DNA of 64,000 nt from Streptomyces sp. GESEQ-4 (GTDB lineage Bacteria; Actinomycetota; Actinomycetes; Streptomycetales; Streptomycetaceae): contig NZ_JAFFSU010000013.1 in NCBI RefSeq assembly GCF_017948455.1, positions 124,001 through 188,000 of the forward strand. Direction: 5' to 3'. The notes under the pieces were generated by a model that saw only the letters and a program-made list of their open reading frames with translations, was not told where the DNA came from and made no database searches. The position numbers and the translations under genes were made by a program. Of this stretch, positions 8,558-17,140 are shown piece by piece. Every line of letters starts with the position of its first letter. The stretch's first letter is position 1.

Positions 8558-9749
8558 GGTGACGGTGACCGGATTCGGCGTCCGCACCGCGTTCGGTACG
8601 GGTGCTGAGGCCCTCCGGCGCGGGGTCTTCGCGGGCGTCCCCTCGTTCACGCCCACGACGAGGTTCGACACCGGCCCGTACCGTACGCCGATGGCGGCCG
8701 CCGCCCCGGACGGACCCGACGCGGTCGAGGACTGGGCGCTGCGGTACGCGCTCGCCCGGTGCGGCGCGGAAGCCCTCGACATGGCCGGACTGCGCCCGGG
8801 CACGGAGGCGGCGGTACTGCTCGGCGCCGCCGGGGACCACACCAGCGTCACCCGCTACTGGCGAACCGCCGACTCCCTGTCCCCATCCTCATCCACAGAG
8901 CGCGTCCCGGACGGTGCAACGGCCCGGTACGCCGACGCCGTGCCCGCGCACCTCGCCGAGTTGCTGGCCGGCGGCCTCGGGCTCACCGGGCCGCGGCTCA
9001 CCTTCACCAATGCCTGTGTCGCCTCCGCCGCCGCGATCATCCACGCCTGCCGGCTGATCTCCTCCGGCCGGATCGACACGGCGGTCTGCGCGGGCGGATA
9101 CCTGGTGGAGGAGGAGACCTTCGGCAAGTTCGACTCCGGGCGGGCACTGTCCCGCGACGGCATGGTGCGCCCGTTCAGCGCCGACCGCAGCGGACTGCTC
9201 CTTGGCGACGGGGTGGCGGCCGTCGTGCTGGAGTCCGCCGAGCACGCCCGGCGCCGCGGTGCCCGGCCGCTGACGACCATCGCAGGCTGGGGCGCGGCCA
9301 CGGACGCCCACCACATCGCCCAGCCGCATCCGGAGGGTGTCGGCCTGGCCCGCGCGGCACGCCAGGCGCTGCGGCTCGCCGGCGACCCGGACGGCGCGAC
9401 CCTCGGCTATGTCAACGCCCACGGCACCGGCACCAAGTACAACGACGGTGCCGAGACCCGCGGGCTGCGAGCCGCCTTGCCGGAGCGGGTCGAGTCGATA
9501 CCGGTCAGCTCCACCAAGAGCACCACCGGCCACCTCCTGGAGGCGGCGGGCGTCGTGGAGTTCGTGATCACGATGCTGGCCCTGATGGACGGCGTACTGC
9601 CGCCGACCGCCGGATACGGCCGCCCGGACCCCGAGTGCGACCTGGACTACGTACCGAACCAGCCACGCCAGGCCGACCCGCGCCGAGCCCTCACCATCAA
9701 CGCCGCCTTCGGGGGCGCCAACACCGCACTCGTGCTGGAGCGGCCATGA
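8547..9749 (+). CDS. Beta-ketoacyl-ACP synthase (KS-alpha)
   Basis: A 400-residue condensing enzyme with an intact catalytic triad: Cys157 in FTNACVASAA, His291 in NAHGTGTKYND and His328 in STTGHLLEAAG, plus Lys323. It would join the ACP-bound acyl starter to malonyl-ACP in a Claisen condensation. It is the KS half of a small type II polyketide synthase; its partner is the truncated CLF-like gene that follows with an ATGA overlap. The early residues (MSAEVTVTGFGVRTAFG) are typical of KS-II proteins. Its place after two ACPs supports a dedicated, probably one- or two-step elongation. Confidence 0.92.
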   Translation: MSAEVTVTGFGVRTAFGTGAEALRRGVFAGVPSFTPTTRFDTGPYRTPMAAAAPDGPDAVEDWALRYALARCGAEALDMAGLRPGTEAAVLLGAAGDHTSVTRYWRTADSLSPSSSTERVPDGATARYADAVPAHLAELLAGGLGLTGPRLTFTNACVASAAAIIHACRLISSGRIDTAVCAGGYLVEEETFGKFDSGRALSRDGMVRPFSADRSGLLLGDGVAAVVLESAEHARRRGARPLTTIAGWGAATDAHHIAQPHPEGVGLARAARQALRLAGDPDGATLGYVNAHGTGTKYNDGAETRGLRAALPERVESIPVSSTKSTTGHLLEAAGVVEFVITMLALMDGVLPPTAGYGRPDPECDLDYVPNQPRQADPRRALTINAAFGGANTALVLERP

Positions 9750-10537
9750 CGACGGAGAAGATCGAGAAGACCGTACTCCGCTCGCCCCTCGGCATCCTCG
9801 CGACCGCCACCGCCACCCATGGCACCGGGCGGGACGACGACATCCCGCTCCCGCGACTCCCCGGCTTCGTCGAGTCCGCCTTCAGCCCGCTGGCCTTCGA
9901 CGTCAGCAGGCAGTGCCTCACCGAACGGCCCGGCGACGGCGCTCGTACGGCCGTGGTGCTGGCCACGCTGATGGGGGACACCACCACCGCGGACCTGGCC
10001 AGCCAGCGCATGGTGTCGGGGCGGGTCCACAACCCGCTGCTGTTCATGCAGGCCACCGCCAATGCCGTACTGGGCTATACGAGCCAGGAGTTCGGGATCA
10101 CGGGGCAGACGTTCAGCCTCTCCACCCTCGACGACCCGGTGGCCGAACTGCTGGCCATGGCCGATCTGCTGCTGGAGGACCCGGAGTTGGACCGGGTCCT
10201 TGTGCTGGGCGTGGAGCTGGGCGGCAGCGAGCGTCTTGCCGCCATGTATCAGGAACTGGTCGCCGACAGCGGCCGCCCGCTCCCGGACCTGCCCGCGACC
10301 GCCGGCCTCGCGGCGGCGGTGCTGCTCGGCCGTCCCGGAGGCGAGGCACCGGTGTCGGTCCGGTCGGCCGAGGCGTACGACGCCAGCGGGGCAGGCGCGG
10401 CCGGGCATCCCGGAAGCATCCAGGGCCTGTTCGACCTGGCCGCCGCCCACCGGCGACTGCTGCGGGACGGCGGCAGCCACCTGCTGGTGACTGAGCCCCG
10501 GTCGCCGGCCTTCATCCTCACCGCCGCCACCGAGTAG
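9746..10537 (+). CDS. Short chain-length-factor-like KS partner (KS-beta, inactive)
   Basis: At 263 residues this is much shorter than canonical chain length factors of about 400. It matches the N-terminal half of thiolase-fold proteins (beta-ketoacyl synthase N-terminal type). The place of the catalytic Cys is taken by LSTLDD, and no downstream NAHGTGT or GH motif exists, so it cannot condense alone. The start overlaps the KS stop and the frame ends cleanly before a new ribosome binding site, so it is not an obvious frameshift product. It probably forms a heterodimer with the KS and limits chain length. Short CLF-like partners are known from noncanonical type II systems. Confidence 0.75.
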   Translation: MTTEKIEKTVLRSPLGILATATATHGTGRDDDIPLPRLPGFVESAFSPLAFDVSRQCLTERPGDGARTAVVLATLMGDTTTADLASQRMVSGRVHNPLLFMQATANAVLGYTSQEFGITGQTFSLSTLDDPVAELLAMADLLLEDPELDRVLVLGVELGGSERLAAMYQELVADSGRPLPDLPATAGLAAAVLLGRPGGEAPVSVRSAEAYDASGAGAAGHPGSIQGLFDLAAAHRRLLRDGGSHLLVTEPRSPAFILTAATE

Positions 10538-10555
10538 GGAACGAGACGGAGAACC

Positions 10556-12235
10556 ATGCTCATCAGTAGGCAGGAGCGGGCGCGGATCTGCTCCGACACC
10601 GAACTCGGCGCCGGCAACGTACTGCACCGCCTGAAGGCGTACGACCGCCCGCTCGACGAGCCCGTGCTGCGGACGGACGGCAGCTGGCAGGCGCCGGACG
10701 GCAGCCGCCCCGAGGTGCTGACCCTGCGTCAGCTCTGCGAGGCCGTCGAGACGTATGCCGGCTGGTACGCCGCCCAGGGCGTGCGTCCCCGCGACCCGGT
10801 CGCCGTGCATACCTTCTCCAGTGCCGAGAACGCCGTGAACTATCTGGCCCTGACGTCCCTCGGCGCGATCCCGTCGCTCGTCAACGGCAATCTGCGCCCC
10901 GAGATCGCCCGCGAGTACGTGCGCCGTCAGGGTGCGGTGGGCGCGTTCACGGACGCCGAGCACCATTCCGTGCTGTCGGGCCCGGAGTCGGGGCTCGGCT
11001 TCTGTGTGACCGCCGACGGGATCGGGCCGGAGTTCCGCGAGCGGCTGCCGACGTCGTACCCGTACCGGCACGACCCCACCGACCCGGTGATCATCTCGCA
11101 CTCCTCCGGGACCACCGGCATGCCCAAGGGGGTGCCGCACAGCCACCGGACGCTGATGTACTCGCAGGTGCACCGGCTGCGCTACTCCACCGGAGCCGAC
11201 ATGGCGCGCACCCTGGTGGCGCTCCCGGGCCCGCACAACGCCTCCATCGCGACCCTGCTGTACTGCCTGCTGCTGCGCGCGGACATCAAGCTGCTCTCCA
11301 GCCAGCGCGGCACCGAAGTGCTCGACGCCATCGAGGAGTTCCGGCCGAGCACGGTGCTGGCCTTCGCCGGAACCTTCGGTGAGATGGCCGGGGAGGACCT
11401 GGCGGCCCGTGACCTGTCCAGCGTCGAGGTGTGGTTCAACACCGGCGACGCGGCGCACGAGGCGCACATCCGGGCCCTGGTGCGGCACGGCGTCCGCGAG
11501 GAGATCAGCAGGGACGGCGGGGTTCTGCGCCGCAGGCGGGTCGAGGGTTCCGTCTTCATCGACGGGCTCGGCTCCTCCGAAGTCGGCCACTCGCTCTTCC
11601 ACAACCGGCACACCAAGGACACCTCCGCGTACTCGCGCTGCATCGGCAAGCCGTTCAGCTTCGCCGAGGCCGCCGTGCTCGCCGAGGACGGCACCCCGCT
11701 GGCGCCCGGGGAGATCGGCCGCCTCGGCCTGAAGTCGCCGACGATCACGCCCGGTTACTGGAACGACTCGCTGACCTGGAACCGCATGCGGCTGGGCGGC
11801 TACTGGCTGCCCGGCGACCTCGCCTACCAGGACGAGGAGGGCAACTTCTACCACCTGGACAGGGCGACCGACGCCATCCGGACCCGCGACGGAATCCTGT
11901 TCAGCACCCGCACCGAGGAGCTGCTGCTGCGGGAGCTGCCCGAGCTGGCCGACTGCACCGTCGTCGGGGTCGCCCCGGCCGGCGTACGAGCCGACTGGGA
12001 CGGCGACGGAGAAGCCGAGGCGTACGCGCTGCTCCAGCTCACGCACGACGGCGCCGACGACAACGAGGCGTGGACCGGGCGGGTCAACGCTGTCCTCTCG
12101 GACGCCGGCTTCCCCCCGGTGACCCGGGCCGTGCCGATGAAGTCCGACGACGTGGCCAAGGGCGCCACCGGCAAGGTCCTCAAACGCGTGATGCGCGACC
12201 GTTTCGCCGCCAAGGAACTTACGGAGCACGCATGA
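10556..12235 (+). CDS. ANL-family adenylating enzyme, candidate ATP-dependent diazotase (CreM/AvaA6-like)
   Basis: A 559-residue adenylate-forming enzyme with P-loop SSGTTGMPKG at residues 183-192, a GLGSSEVGHS motif, PGDLAYQDEEG and a C-terminal catalytic lysine in GATGK at residue 540. It is clearly different from the ligase at 6.5 kb and carries no ACP-ligase hallmarks. In cremeomycin and avenalumic acid pathways a related ANL enzyme uses ATP and nitrite to turn an aromatic amino group into a diazo group. The nitrous-acid genes four genes downstream make that the leading hypothesis; a second acyl ligase is the alternative. The ATG at 10556 follows GAACGAGACGGAGAACC. Confidence 0.72.
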   Translation: MLISRQERARICSDTELGAGNVLHRLKAYDRPLDEPVLRTDGSWQAPDGSRPEVLTLRQLCEAVETYAGWYAAQGVRPRDPVAVHTFSSAENAVNYLALTSLGAIPSLVNGNLRPEIAREYVRRQGAVGAFTDAEHHSVLSGPESGLGFCVTADGIGPEFRERLPTSYPYRHDPTDPVIISHSSGTTGMPKGVPHSHRTLMYSQVHRLRYSTGADMARTLVALPGPHNASIATLLYCLLLRADIKLLSSQRGTEVLDAIEEFRPSTVLAFAGTFGEMAGEDLAARDLSSVEVWFNTGDAAHEAHIRALVRHGVREEISRDGGVLRRRRVEGSVFIDGLGSSEVGHSLFHNRHTKDTSAYSRCIGKPFSFAEAAVLAEDGTPLAPGEIGRLGLKSPTITPGYWNDSLTWNRMRLGGYWLPGDLAYQDEEGNFYHLDRATDAIRTRDGILFSTRTEELLLRELPELADCTVVGVAPAGVRADWDGDGEAEAYALLQLTHDGADDNEAWTGRVNAVLSDAGFPPVTRAVPMKSDDVAKGATGKVLKRVMRDRFAAKELTEHA

Positions 12236-12801
12236 GTACGGAAACGGATGCCGGCGAAGTCAACCACCGCGCCCGGGCGTCGGAGGCGTACCGGCTGTGG
12301 TGGCAGCACGACGCCAACTGGTACCAGGGCGTGGCCGAGCGGTTCGGGCAACAGGCCGCGAACGAGATCAACGCCGAGGCGATGCGCAAGGTCGCCCTCA
12401 AGGTCGCGCAGCAAGTCGCACGCCGGAGCGGTGCGCTCCCGGACACCGGTGACAGCGGCAAGGACCTGGAGGAGCTGCGCCGCCGCTACGACGACTGCGG
12501 CGACCGCATGTTTCCGCCGGAACTGCGCAACGCCTCCACCGAGGTGGAGGGTGACGACCTGATCGTGCTCACCCTGCGGCGGAACTTCGCCATCACCATG
12601 GTGCGGATGTCCGGTTCGCTGGAGGGCTACCGGTGCCCGTGCACCGACATCCACGCGGGCTGGTCCGAGGGACTCGGCGTGACCCTGACAGAGAACCGGG
12701 CCGAGAGCTGTCTGCGGGACGGGGACAAGGCGTGTCGGCTGCTGATGCGGGTCGCCACCCCTGTTGCCACTCCTGTCGTCCCGCCCGTTACGGAGGATTG
12801 A
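12232..12801 (+). CDS. Small cysteine-containing protein (DUF6125 / ATC-hydrolase-like)
   Basis: A 189-residue soluble protein. The N-terminal half (YRLWWQHDANWYQGVAERFG) resembles the DUF6125 or L-2-amino-thiazoline-4-carboxylate hydrolase-like group. The C-terminal half carries Cys-x-Cys (YRCPCTDIHAGW), then Cys-x6-Cys (SCLRDGDKACRLL). The arrangement suggests a metal-binding or structural cysteine cluster. Its role is unknown. It sits between the diazotase-like gene and the SDR, so a part in handling the diazo intermediate or the acyl thioester is possible. The start overlaps the upstream stop (ATGA). Confidence 0.6.
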   Translation: MSTETDAGEVNHRARASEAYRLWWQHDANWYQGVAERFGQQAANEINAEAMRKVALKVAQQVARRSGALPDTGDSGKDLEELRRRYDDCGDRMFPPELRNASTEVEGDDLIVLTLRRNFAITMVRMSGSLEGYRCPCTDIHAGWSEGLGVTLTENRAESCLRDGDKACRLLMRVATPVATPVVPPVTED

Positions 12802-12804
12802 GCA

Positions 12805-13731
12805 GTGCGTGTACTTGTCACCGGAGCCACCGGCGTGATCGGACATCCACTGGTGGGCGCGCTGCGGGCGCGGGGCCATGAGGTGAGCGCGCTGGTGCGT
12901 CAGGGATCGCGGGCACGGGCCCCGGAGGCGGAGCAGGTCGTGGTCGCCGACGCCCTCGACCGCGAGGCCGTACTGTCGGCGGTTTCGGACGCCCGGCCCC
13001 AGGTGGTCGTCCACCAGATGACGGCGCTGCGGTCGATGCACGACGACCCGCCGGGGGCCTTCGCACAGACCCGGCGGCTGCGGACCGAGGGCACCGCTCA
13101 CCTCGTCGAGGCGGCCCGGGCGGCCGGTGCGCGGCGGCTGGTCGCGCAGTCCATCGCCTTCGCCGCCGCCCCGGCCACGGTTCCCGTCGTCGACGAGGAC
13201 GCGCCGCTGTACGTGGACGCGCCCGACCCCGGCTGGGCCTCCACCGTCCAGGCCGTCGCCGAACTGGAGCGGCTGGTCCTGGGCAGCGGCCCGGACCTCG
13301 CGGGCGTGGTGCTGCGGTACGGCTCGCTGTACGGGCCCCGGACCGCGTACGCACGGAACGGCGGGACCGCGCAGGCGGTGCTGGCCGGGCGGTTCCCGTT
13401 GCCCGGGGACGGTGCCGGGATCATGTCGTTCCTGCATGTGGAGGACGCCGTGGCGGCGACGGTGGCGGCCATCGAGTCGGACGTCACCGGGGTGTTCCAC
13501 GTGACGGACGACGACCCGGCCCCGGCCGCGCAATGGCTCCCGCACTACGCCCGCACGCTGGCCGGCCCGTCCCCTCGTACGATCCCGGCGGAGCTCGCAC
13601 CCCGGCTGCTCGGCTGGTACATGACCCATCAACTCACCGCGGCACACGGCGCGGCCAACGACCGGGCCCGTACGGCACTCGCCTGGAAGCCGCTGCGACC
13701 GAGCTGGCGCGACGGGCTGGGCGGGGAATGA
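12805..13731 (+). CDS. Extended SDR / NAD(P)-dependent epimerase-like protein lacking YxxxK
   Basis: A 308-residue protein with the nucleotide-binding GATGVIG motif (residues 7-13) and an extended SDR fold. Aligned by eye, the catalytic Tyr-x3-Lys is missing: residues 144-149 read WASTVQ where YxxxK is expected, giving Ala-x3-Gln. It could still bind NAD(P)H and deliver hydride without acid-base catalysis. In avenalumic acid biosynthesis an NADPH-dependent enzyme replaces the diazo group by hydride, and this protein is my best local candidate for that step. This is inference. The GTG start follows CGGAGGATTGAGCA, 3 nt after the previous stop. Confidence 0.7.
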   Translation: MRVLVTGATGVIGHPLVGALRARGHEVSALVRQGSRARAPEAEQVVVADALDREAVLSAVSDARPQVVVHQMTALRSMHDDPPGAFAQTRRLRTEGTAHLVEAARAAGARRLVAQSIAFAAAPATVPVVDEDAPLYVDAPDPGWASTVQAVAELERLVLGSGPDLAGVVLRYGSLYGPRTAYARNGGTAQAVLAGRFPLPGDGAGIMSFLHVEDAVAATVAAIESDVTGVFHVTDDDPAPAAQWLPHYARTLAGPSPRTIPAELAPRLLGWYMTHQLTAAHGAANDRARTALAWKPLRPSWRDGLGGE

Positions 13732-15719
13732 CCGAGCCAGGACGGACCGAGCCTGCACAGAGCGGGCCCGGTGACGCCCTCGTCATCTGTGTGATCGGTG
13801 CCGGTCCACGCGGGCTCTCGGTCCTGGAACGGATCTGCGCCAACGCCGACGGCACCGCCGGGACCACCCGTCCGGTCGTGGTCCACCTCGTCGACCCGTA
13901 CCCGCCCGGCGCGGGCGCGGTGTGGCGTACCGACCAGCCGGACGAGCTGCTGATGAACACGGTCGCCTCCCAGGTGACCCTGTTCACCGACGACAGCGTG
14001 GACTGCGCGGGGCCGTCGGTGCCGGGGCCCAGCCTGTACGAGTGGGCGCGCATGGTCAGCCAGGGGGCGTTCGCCGAGGGCTGCCCGGACCGGGTCCTGG
14101 ACGAGGCGCGGCGGCTCGGCCCGGACACCTACCCGACCCGGGCATTCCACGGCCATTACCTGAAGTGGGTGTTCCGGCACCTTCTGCGCACCGCCACTCC
14201 CCGAGTGACTGTCCACACGCACCGGGCGACCGCGGTCGCGCTGGACGACGCCCCGGACGGGCGGCAGACGGTGACACTGGAGGACGGCGGCCTGCTGTCC
14301 GGGATGGACGCGGTGGTCCTGGCGCTCGGCCACGGGGAGCTGACCCCGAGTCAGGAGGAACGGGAGCTGCGTTCCTTCGCCGACCGGCACGGCCTGGCCT
14401 ATGTGGGTCCCGCCAACCCGGCCGACGCCGATCTGAGCGGCATCCCGCCAGGCACGCGGGTGGCGCTGCGTGGCCTTGGGCTGAACTTCTTCGACCAACT
14501 GGCGCTGCTCACCGAGGGCCGCGGCGGCACGTTCAAGGAGAGCCAGTCCGGACTCGTGTACCTTCCGAGCGGCAATGAGCCGGTCCTGTACGCCGGTTCG
14601 CGGCGCGGTGTGCCGTACCACGCCCGGGGCGAGAACGAGAAGGGCGCACTCGGCCGCCACCACCCCCGGTTCCTGACCCCGGAGGTCATCGCCGGGCTGC
14701 GGCGGCGGGCGGACGGCGGGCAGCCCGTCATCTTTCGCCGTGACATCTGGCCGTTGATCGACCGGGAGGTCCGCACCGTCTACCACGAGGCGTGGATCCG
14801 GGCCGCCCACGGGATCGAGGCCGCCGAGGAGTTCGTACGGTCCTGCCTGTCCGGTCGGATCCCCGAGACAGCTCTGCTCGACAGGTACGCCGTGCCGCCC
14901 GGTGAGCGGTGGGACTGGCAGCGGATCGAACGTCCGTACGGCGAGCGGACCTTCGCCGACCGGGACGACTTCCGGCACTGGCTGCTGGACCACCTGCGGC
15001 GGGATGTCGCCGAGGCCCGGCTGGGCAATGTGAGCGGGCCGCTGAAGGCCGCGCTGGACGCCCTGCGGGATCTGCGCAACGAGATCCGGCTGGTGGTCGA
15101 CCACGGCGGTGTGTCCGGTGAGTCGTACCGTGCCGAACTGGACGGCTGGTACACGCCGTTGAACGCGTTCACCTCGATCGGTCCGCCGGCCTTCCGGATC
15201 GAGCAGCTGATCGCGCTGATCGAGGCCGAGGTGCTGCACATGGTCGGTCCGCGGATGCGGGTGCGGCCCTCGGCACGCGAAGGCGGTTTCCTCGTGGACG
15301 CGGAGCTGGTGTCCGCTCCTCCGGTACTGGTGAGCGCACTGGTCGAGGCGCGGTTGCCCGTTGTCGATCTGCGGCGGAGCACGAATCCGCTGCTGCGAGG
15401 GCTGCTGACGGCCGGCCAGTGCGGCCCGTACCGGCTGACCGGCTGGGAGACGGGTGGACTCGCGGTGACAGGGAGCCCGCCCCGACTCGTGGACGCGGCG
15501 GGCCGGGCGCATCCGCGCCGGTTCGCCTTCGGGGTGCCGACGGAGGGCGTGCGCTGGGTGACGGCGGTCGGCATCAGGCCGGGCGTCGGCTCGGTGACGC
15601 TGGAGGACTCGGACGCGATCGCGCGGGCGGCTCTGCGGCTGGAGGAGAACGAAGTGGCGTTGCCCATCAGCAGCTTGACCGTACGTCAGACACCAGACGC
15701 AGGGGGCCGAAGAGCGTGA
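13728..15719 (+). CDS. CreE-like flavin monooxygenase (aspartate to nitrosuccinate)
   Basis: A 663-residue FAD/NAD(P)-binding protein. The N-terminal dinucleotide motif is GAGPRG at residues 24-29, followed by the long alternating domains of the FAD-NAD(P)-binding family that includes CreE. CreE oxidises the amino group of L-aspartate through N-hydroxy steps to nitrosuccinate, the first half of the nitrous-acid pathway. Pairing with a CreD-like lyase directly downstream (GTGA overlap) strongly supports this. Length is in the range of the family. The ATG at 13728 overlaps the SDR stop; a longer upstream frame lies inside the SDR gene and was not used. Confidence 0.85.
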   Translation: MTEPGRTEPAQSGPGDALVICVIGAGPRGLSVLERICANADGTAGTTRPVVVHLVDPYPPGAGAVWRTDQPDELLMNTVASQVTLFTDDSVDCAGPSVPGPSLYEWARMVSQGAFAEGCPDRVLDEARRLGPDTYPTRAFHGHYLKWVFRHLLRTATPRVTVHTHRATAVALDDAPDGRQTVTLEDGGLLSGMDAVVLALGHGELTPSQEERELRSFADRHGLAYVGPANPADADLSGIPPGTRVALRGLGLNFFDQLALLTEGRGGTFKESQSGLVYLPSGNEPVLYAGSRRGVPYHARGENEKGALGRHHPRFLTPEVIAGLRRRADGGQPVIFRRDIWPLIDREVRTVYHEAWIRAAHGIEAAEEFVRSCLSGRIPETALLDRYAVPPGERWDWQRIERPYGERTFADRDDFRHWLLDHLRRDVAEARLGNVSGPLKAALDALRDLRNEIRLVVDHGGVSGESYRAELDGWYTPLNAFTSIGPPAFRIEQLIALIEAEVLHMVGPRMRVRPSAREGGFLVDAELVSAPPVLVSALVEARLPVVDLRRSTNPLLRGLLTAGQCGPYRLTGWETGGLAVTGSPPRLVDAAGRAHPRRFAFGVPTEGVRWVTAVGIRPGVGSVTLEDSDAIARAALRLEENEVALPISSLTVRQTPDAGGRRA

Positions 15720-17140
15720 ACGGGATGTCCGTGGGCACCGACGCGGGCCTGCTCGCCCCGACCTGGGCGGGCACGCCCGTCGCGGCCGAGGTGACCGACG
15801 AGGCATGGCTGCAGGCGATGCTGGACGCCGAAGTGGCGCTGGCCCGGGCCCAGCACGCCGTCGGGCTGACGCCCGCCGCGGCGGTGGAGGCGATCGCCTC
15901 GGTGGCCCGCGCGGACCGCCTCGACCTGGTCGCCCTGGCCCAGGCGGCCCGGGCCGCGGCCAACCCGGTCGTCGCGCTGGTGAGCGCCTTCACCGAGGTG
16001 GTCGCCGCCAGGGACGCGGCAGCCGCCGAGTACGTGCACCGCGGGTCGACCAGCCAGGACATCCTCGACTCGGCGGCCATGCTGATCGCCCGCAGAGTGC
16101 TCGGCCTGATCGCCGCCGACCTGGAACGTACCGGCGCCTCCCTGGCCGCGCTGGCCGACAACCACCGCCACACGGTCCTGGCCGGGCGCACCCTGGCTCA
16201 GCACGCGGTGCCCACCACCCTCGGCCTCAAGGCAGCGGGCTGGCTCCAACTCGTCGCCGACGCCCTGGTCCGGGTCCGTACGGTCGCGTCCGCCCTCCCG
16301 GCCCAACTCGGCGGCGCGGCAGGCACCCTGGCCGCGTATCGCGAGTACGCGGCATTGGACGGCGGGGTGGGTGAGGGCGGCGTCGAGTTGCTCGGCCCGT
16401 TCGCGGAGGCCCTGGGGCTGGCCGAACCGGTGCTGCCGTGGCACACCGTGCGCACTCCGATCGCCGAACTGGGCGCGGTGCTCCAGCTGGTCACCGGAGC
16501 GCTCGGGAAGTTCGCGCTCGATGTGCAGACGCTGTCCCGTACCGAGATCGGCGAGGTGTCCGAGCCCGCGGCCGCGGGACGCGGGGCCTCTTCGGCGATG
16601 CCGCAGAAGCGGAACCCCGCGCTCGCCACGCTGATCGTGGCGGCGGCCCGTCAAGTGCCCGCCCATGCCCTCGTACTGGCCCAGTGCATGCTCGCCGAGG
16701 ACGAGCGGCCCGCCGGGGCGTGGCACGCGGAGTGGCAGCCGCTGCGGGAGGCGCTGCGGCTGACGGGCGGGGCCACACACACGGCCGTCGAACTCGCGGA
16801 AGGGCTGATCGTCCACCCCGATCGAATGCTCGCCAATCTCGAACTGACCGGCGGCGCCATCGTCACCGAACGGCTGACGGTGGCGCTCGCCCCGGTGCTC
16901 GGCAAGGTACGGGCGAAGAGGCTGCTGACCGCCGCCTCGGCCGAGGCCGCCGACACCGGGCGCACGATCGGCGAGGTGCTGTCCGGCCATCCCGAGGTGA
17001 CGGCCCGGTTCACCCCCGACCAGCTGTCCGAACTGCTCGACCCGGCCCGCTACACGGGCGCCGCCGACGCGCTGGTCGACCGGGCGCTGCGCGGCTACGG
17101 GCACCTCGGCGACACCACGGACGACGGAGGCATCCGATGA
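15716..17140 (+). CDS. CreD-like nitrosuccinate lyase (fumarase/aspartase superfamily)
   Basis: A 474-residue fumarase/adenylosuccinate-lyase superfamily enzyme. The signature SSAMPQKRNP lies at residues 292-301, with the HRGSTSQD segment at 108-115 and His163 in TLAQHAVP. Such lyases split succinyl adducts to fumarate; CreD releases nitrous acid from nitrosuccinate. Its overall sequence is also close to 3-carboxy-muconate cycloisomerases (PcaB), but the CreE-like neighbour makes the nitrosuccinate role far more likely. I chose the GTG at 15716, which overlaps the upstream stop; an ATG at 15725 is the alternative. Confidence 0.85.
   Translation: MNGMSVGTDAGLLAPTWAGTPVAAEVTDEAWLQAMLDAEVALARAQHAVGLTPAAAVEAIASVARADRLDLVALAQAARAAANPVVALVSAFTEVVAARDAAAAEYVHRGSTSQDILDSAAMLIARRVLGLIAADLERTGASLAALADNHRHTVLAGRTLAQHAVPTTLGLKAAGWLQLVADALVRVRTVASALPAQLGGAAGTLAAYREYAALDGGVGEGGVELLGPFAEALGLAEPVLPWHTVRTPIAELGAVLQLVTGALGKFALDVQTLSRTEIGEVSEPAAAGRGASSAMPQKRNPALATLIVAAARQVPAHALVLAQCMLAEDERPAGAWHAEWQPLREALRLTGGATHTAVELAEGLIVHPDRMLANLELTGGAIVTERLTVALAPVLGKVRAKRLLTAASAEAADTGRTIGEVLSGHPEVTARFTPDQLSELLDPARYTGAADALVDRALRGYGHLGDTTDDGGIR

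Noticed and set aside
9647..12229. 860-codon open frame on the minus strand across the KS, CLF-like and diazotase-like genes
   Set aside because: It is the antisense of well-supported genes with conserved motifs. Its composition (Gln, His, Arg, Gly and Val rich) and lack of family features are typical of antisense frames in high-GC DNA.
13629..15806. 725-codon minus-strand frame opposite the CreE-like gene
   Set aside because: No recognisable domain; it follows from GC-skewed codon positions of the real gene.
15716..17140. Annotation of the lyase as 3-carboxy-cis,cis-muconate cycloisomerase or adenylosuccinate lyase
   Set aside because: The sequence alone allows either, but no protocatechuate or purine genes are nearby and the CreE-like oxygenase overlaps it.
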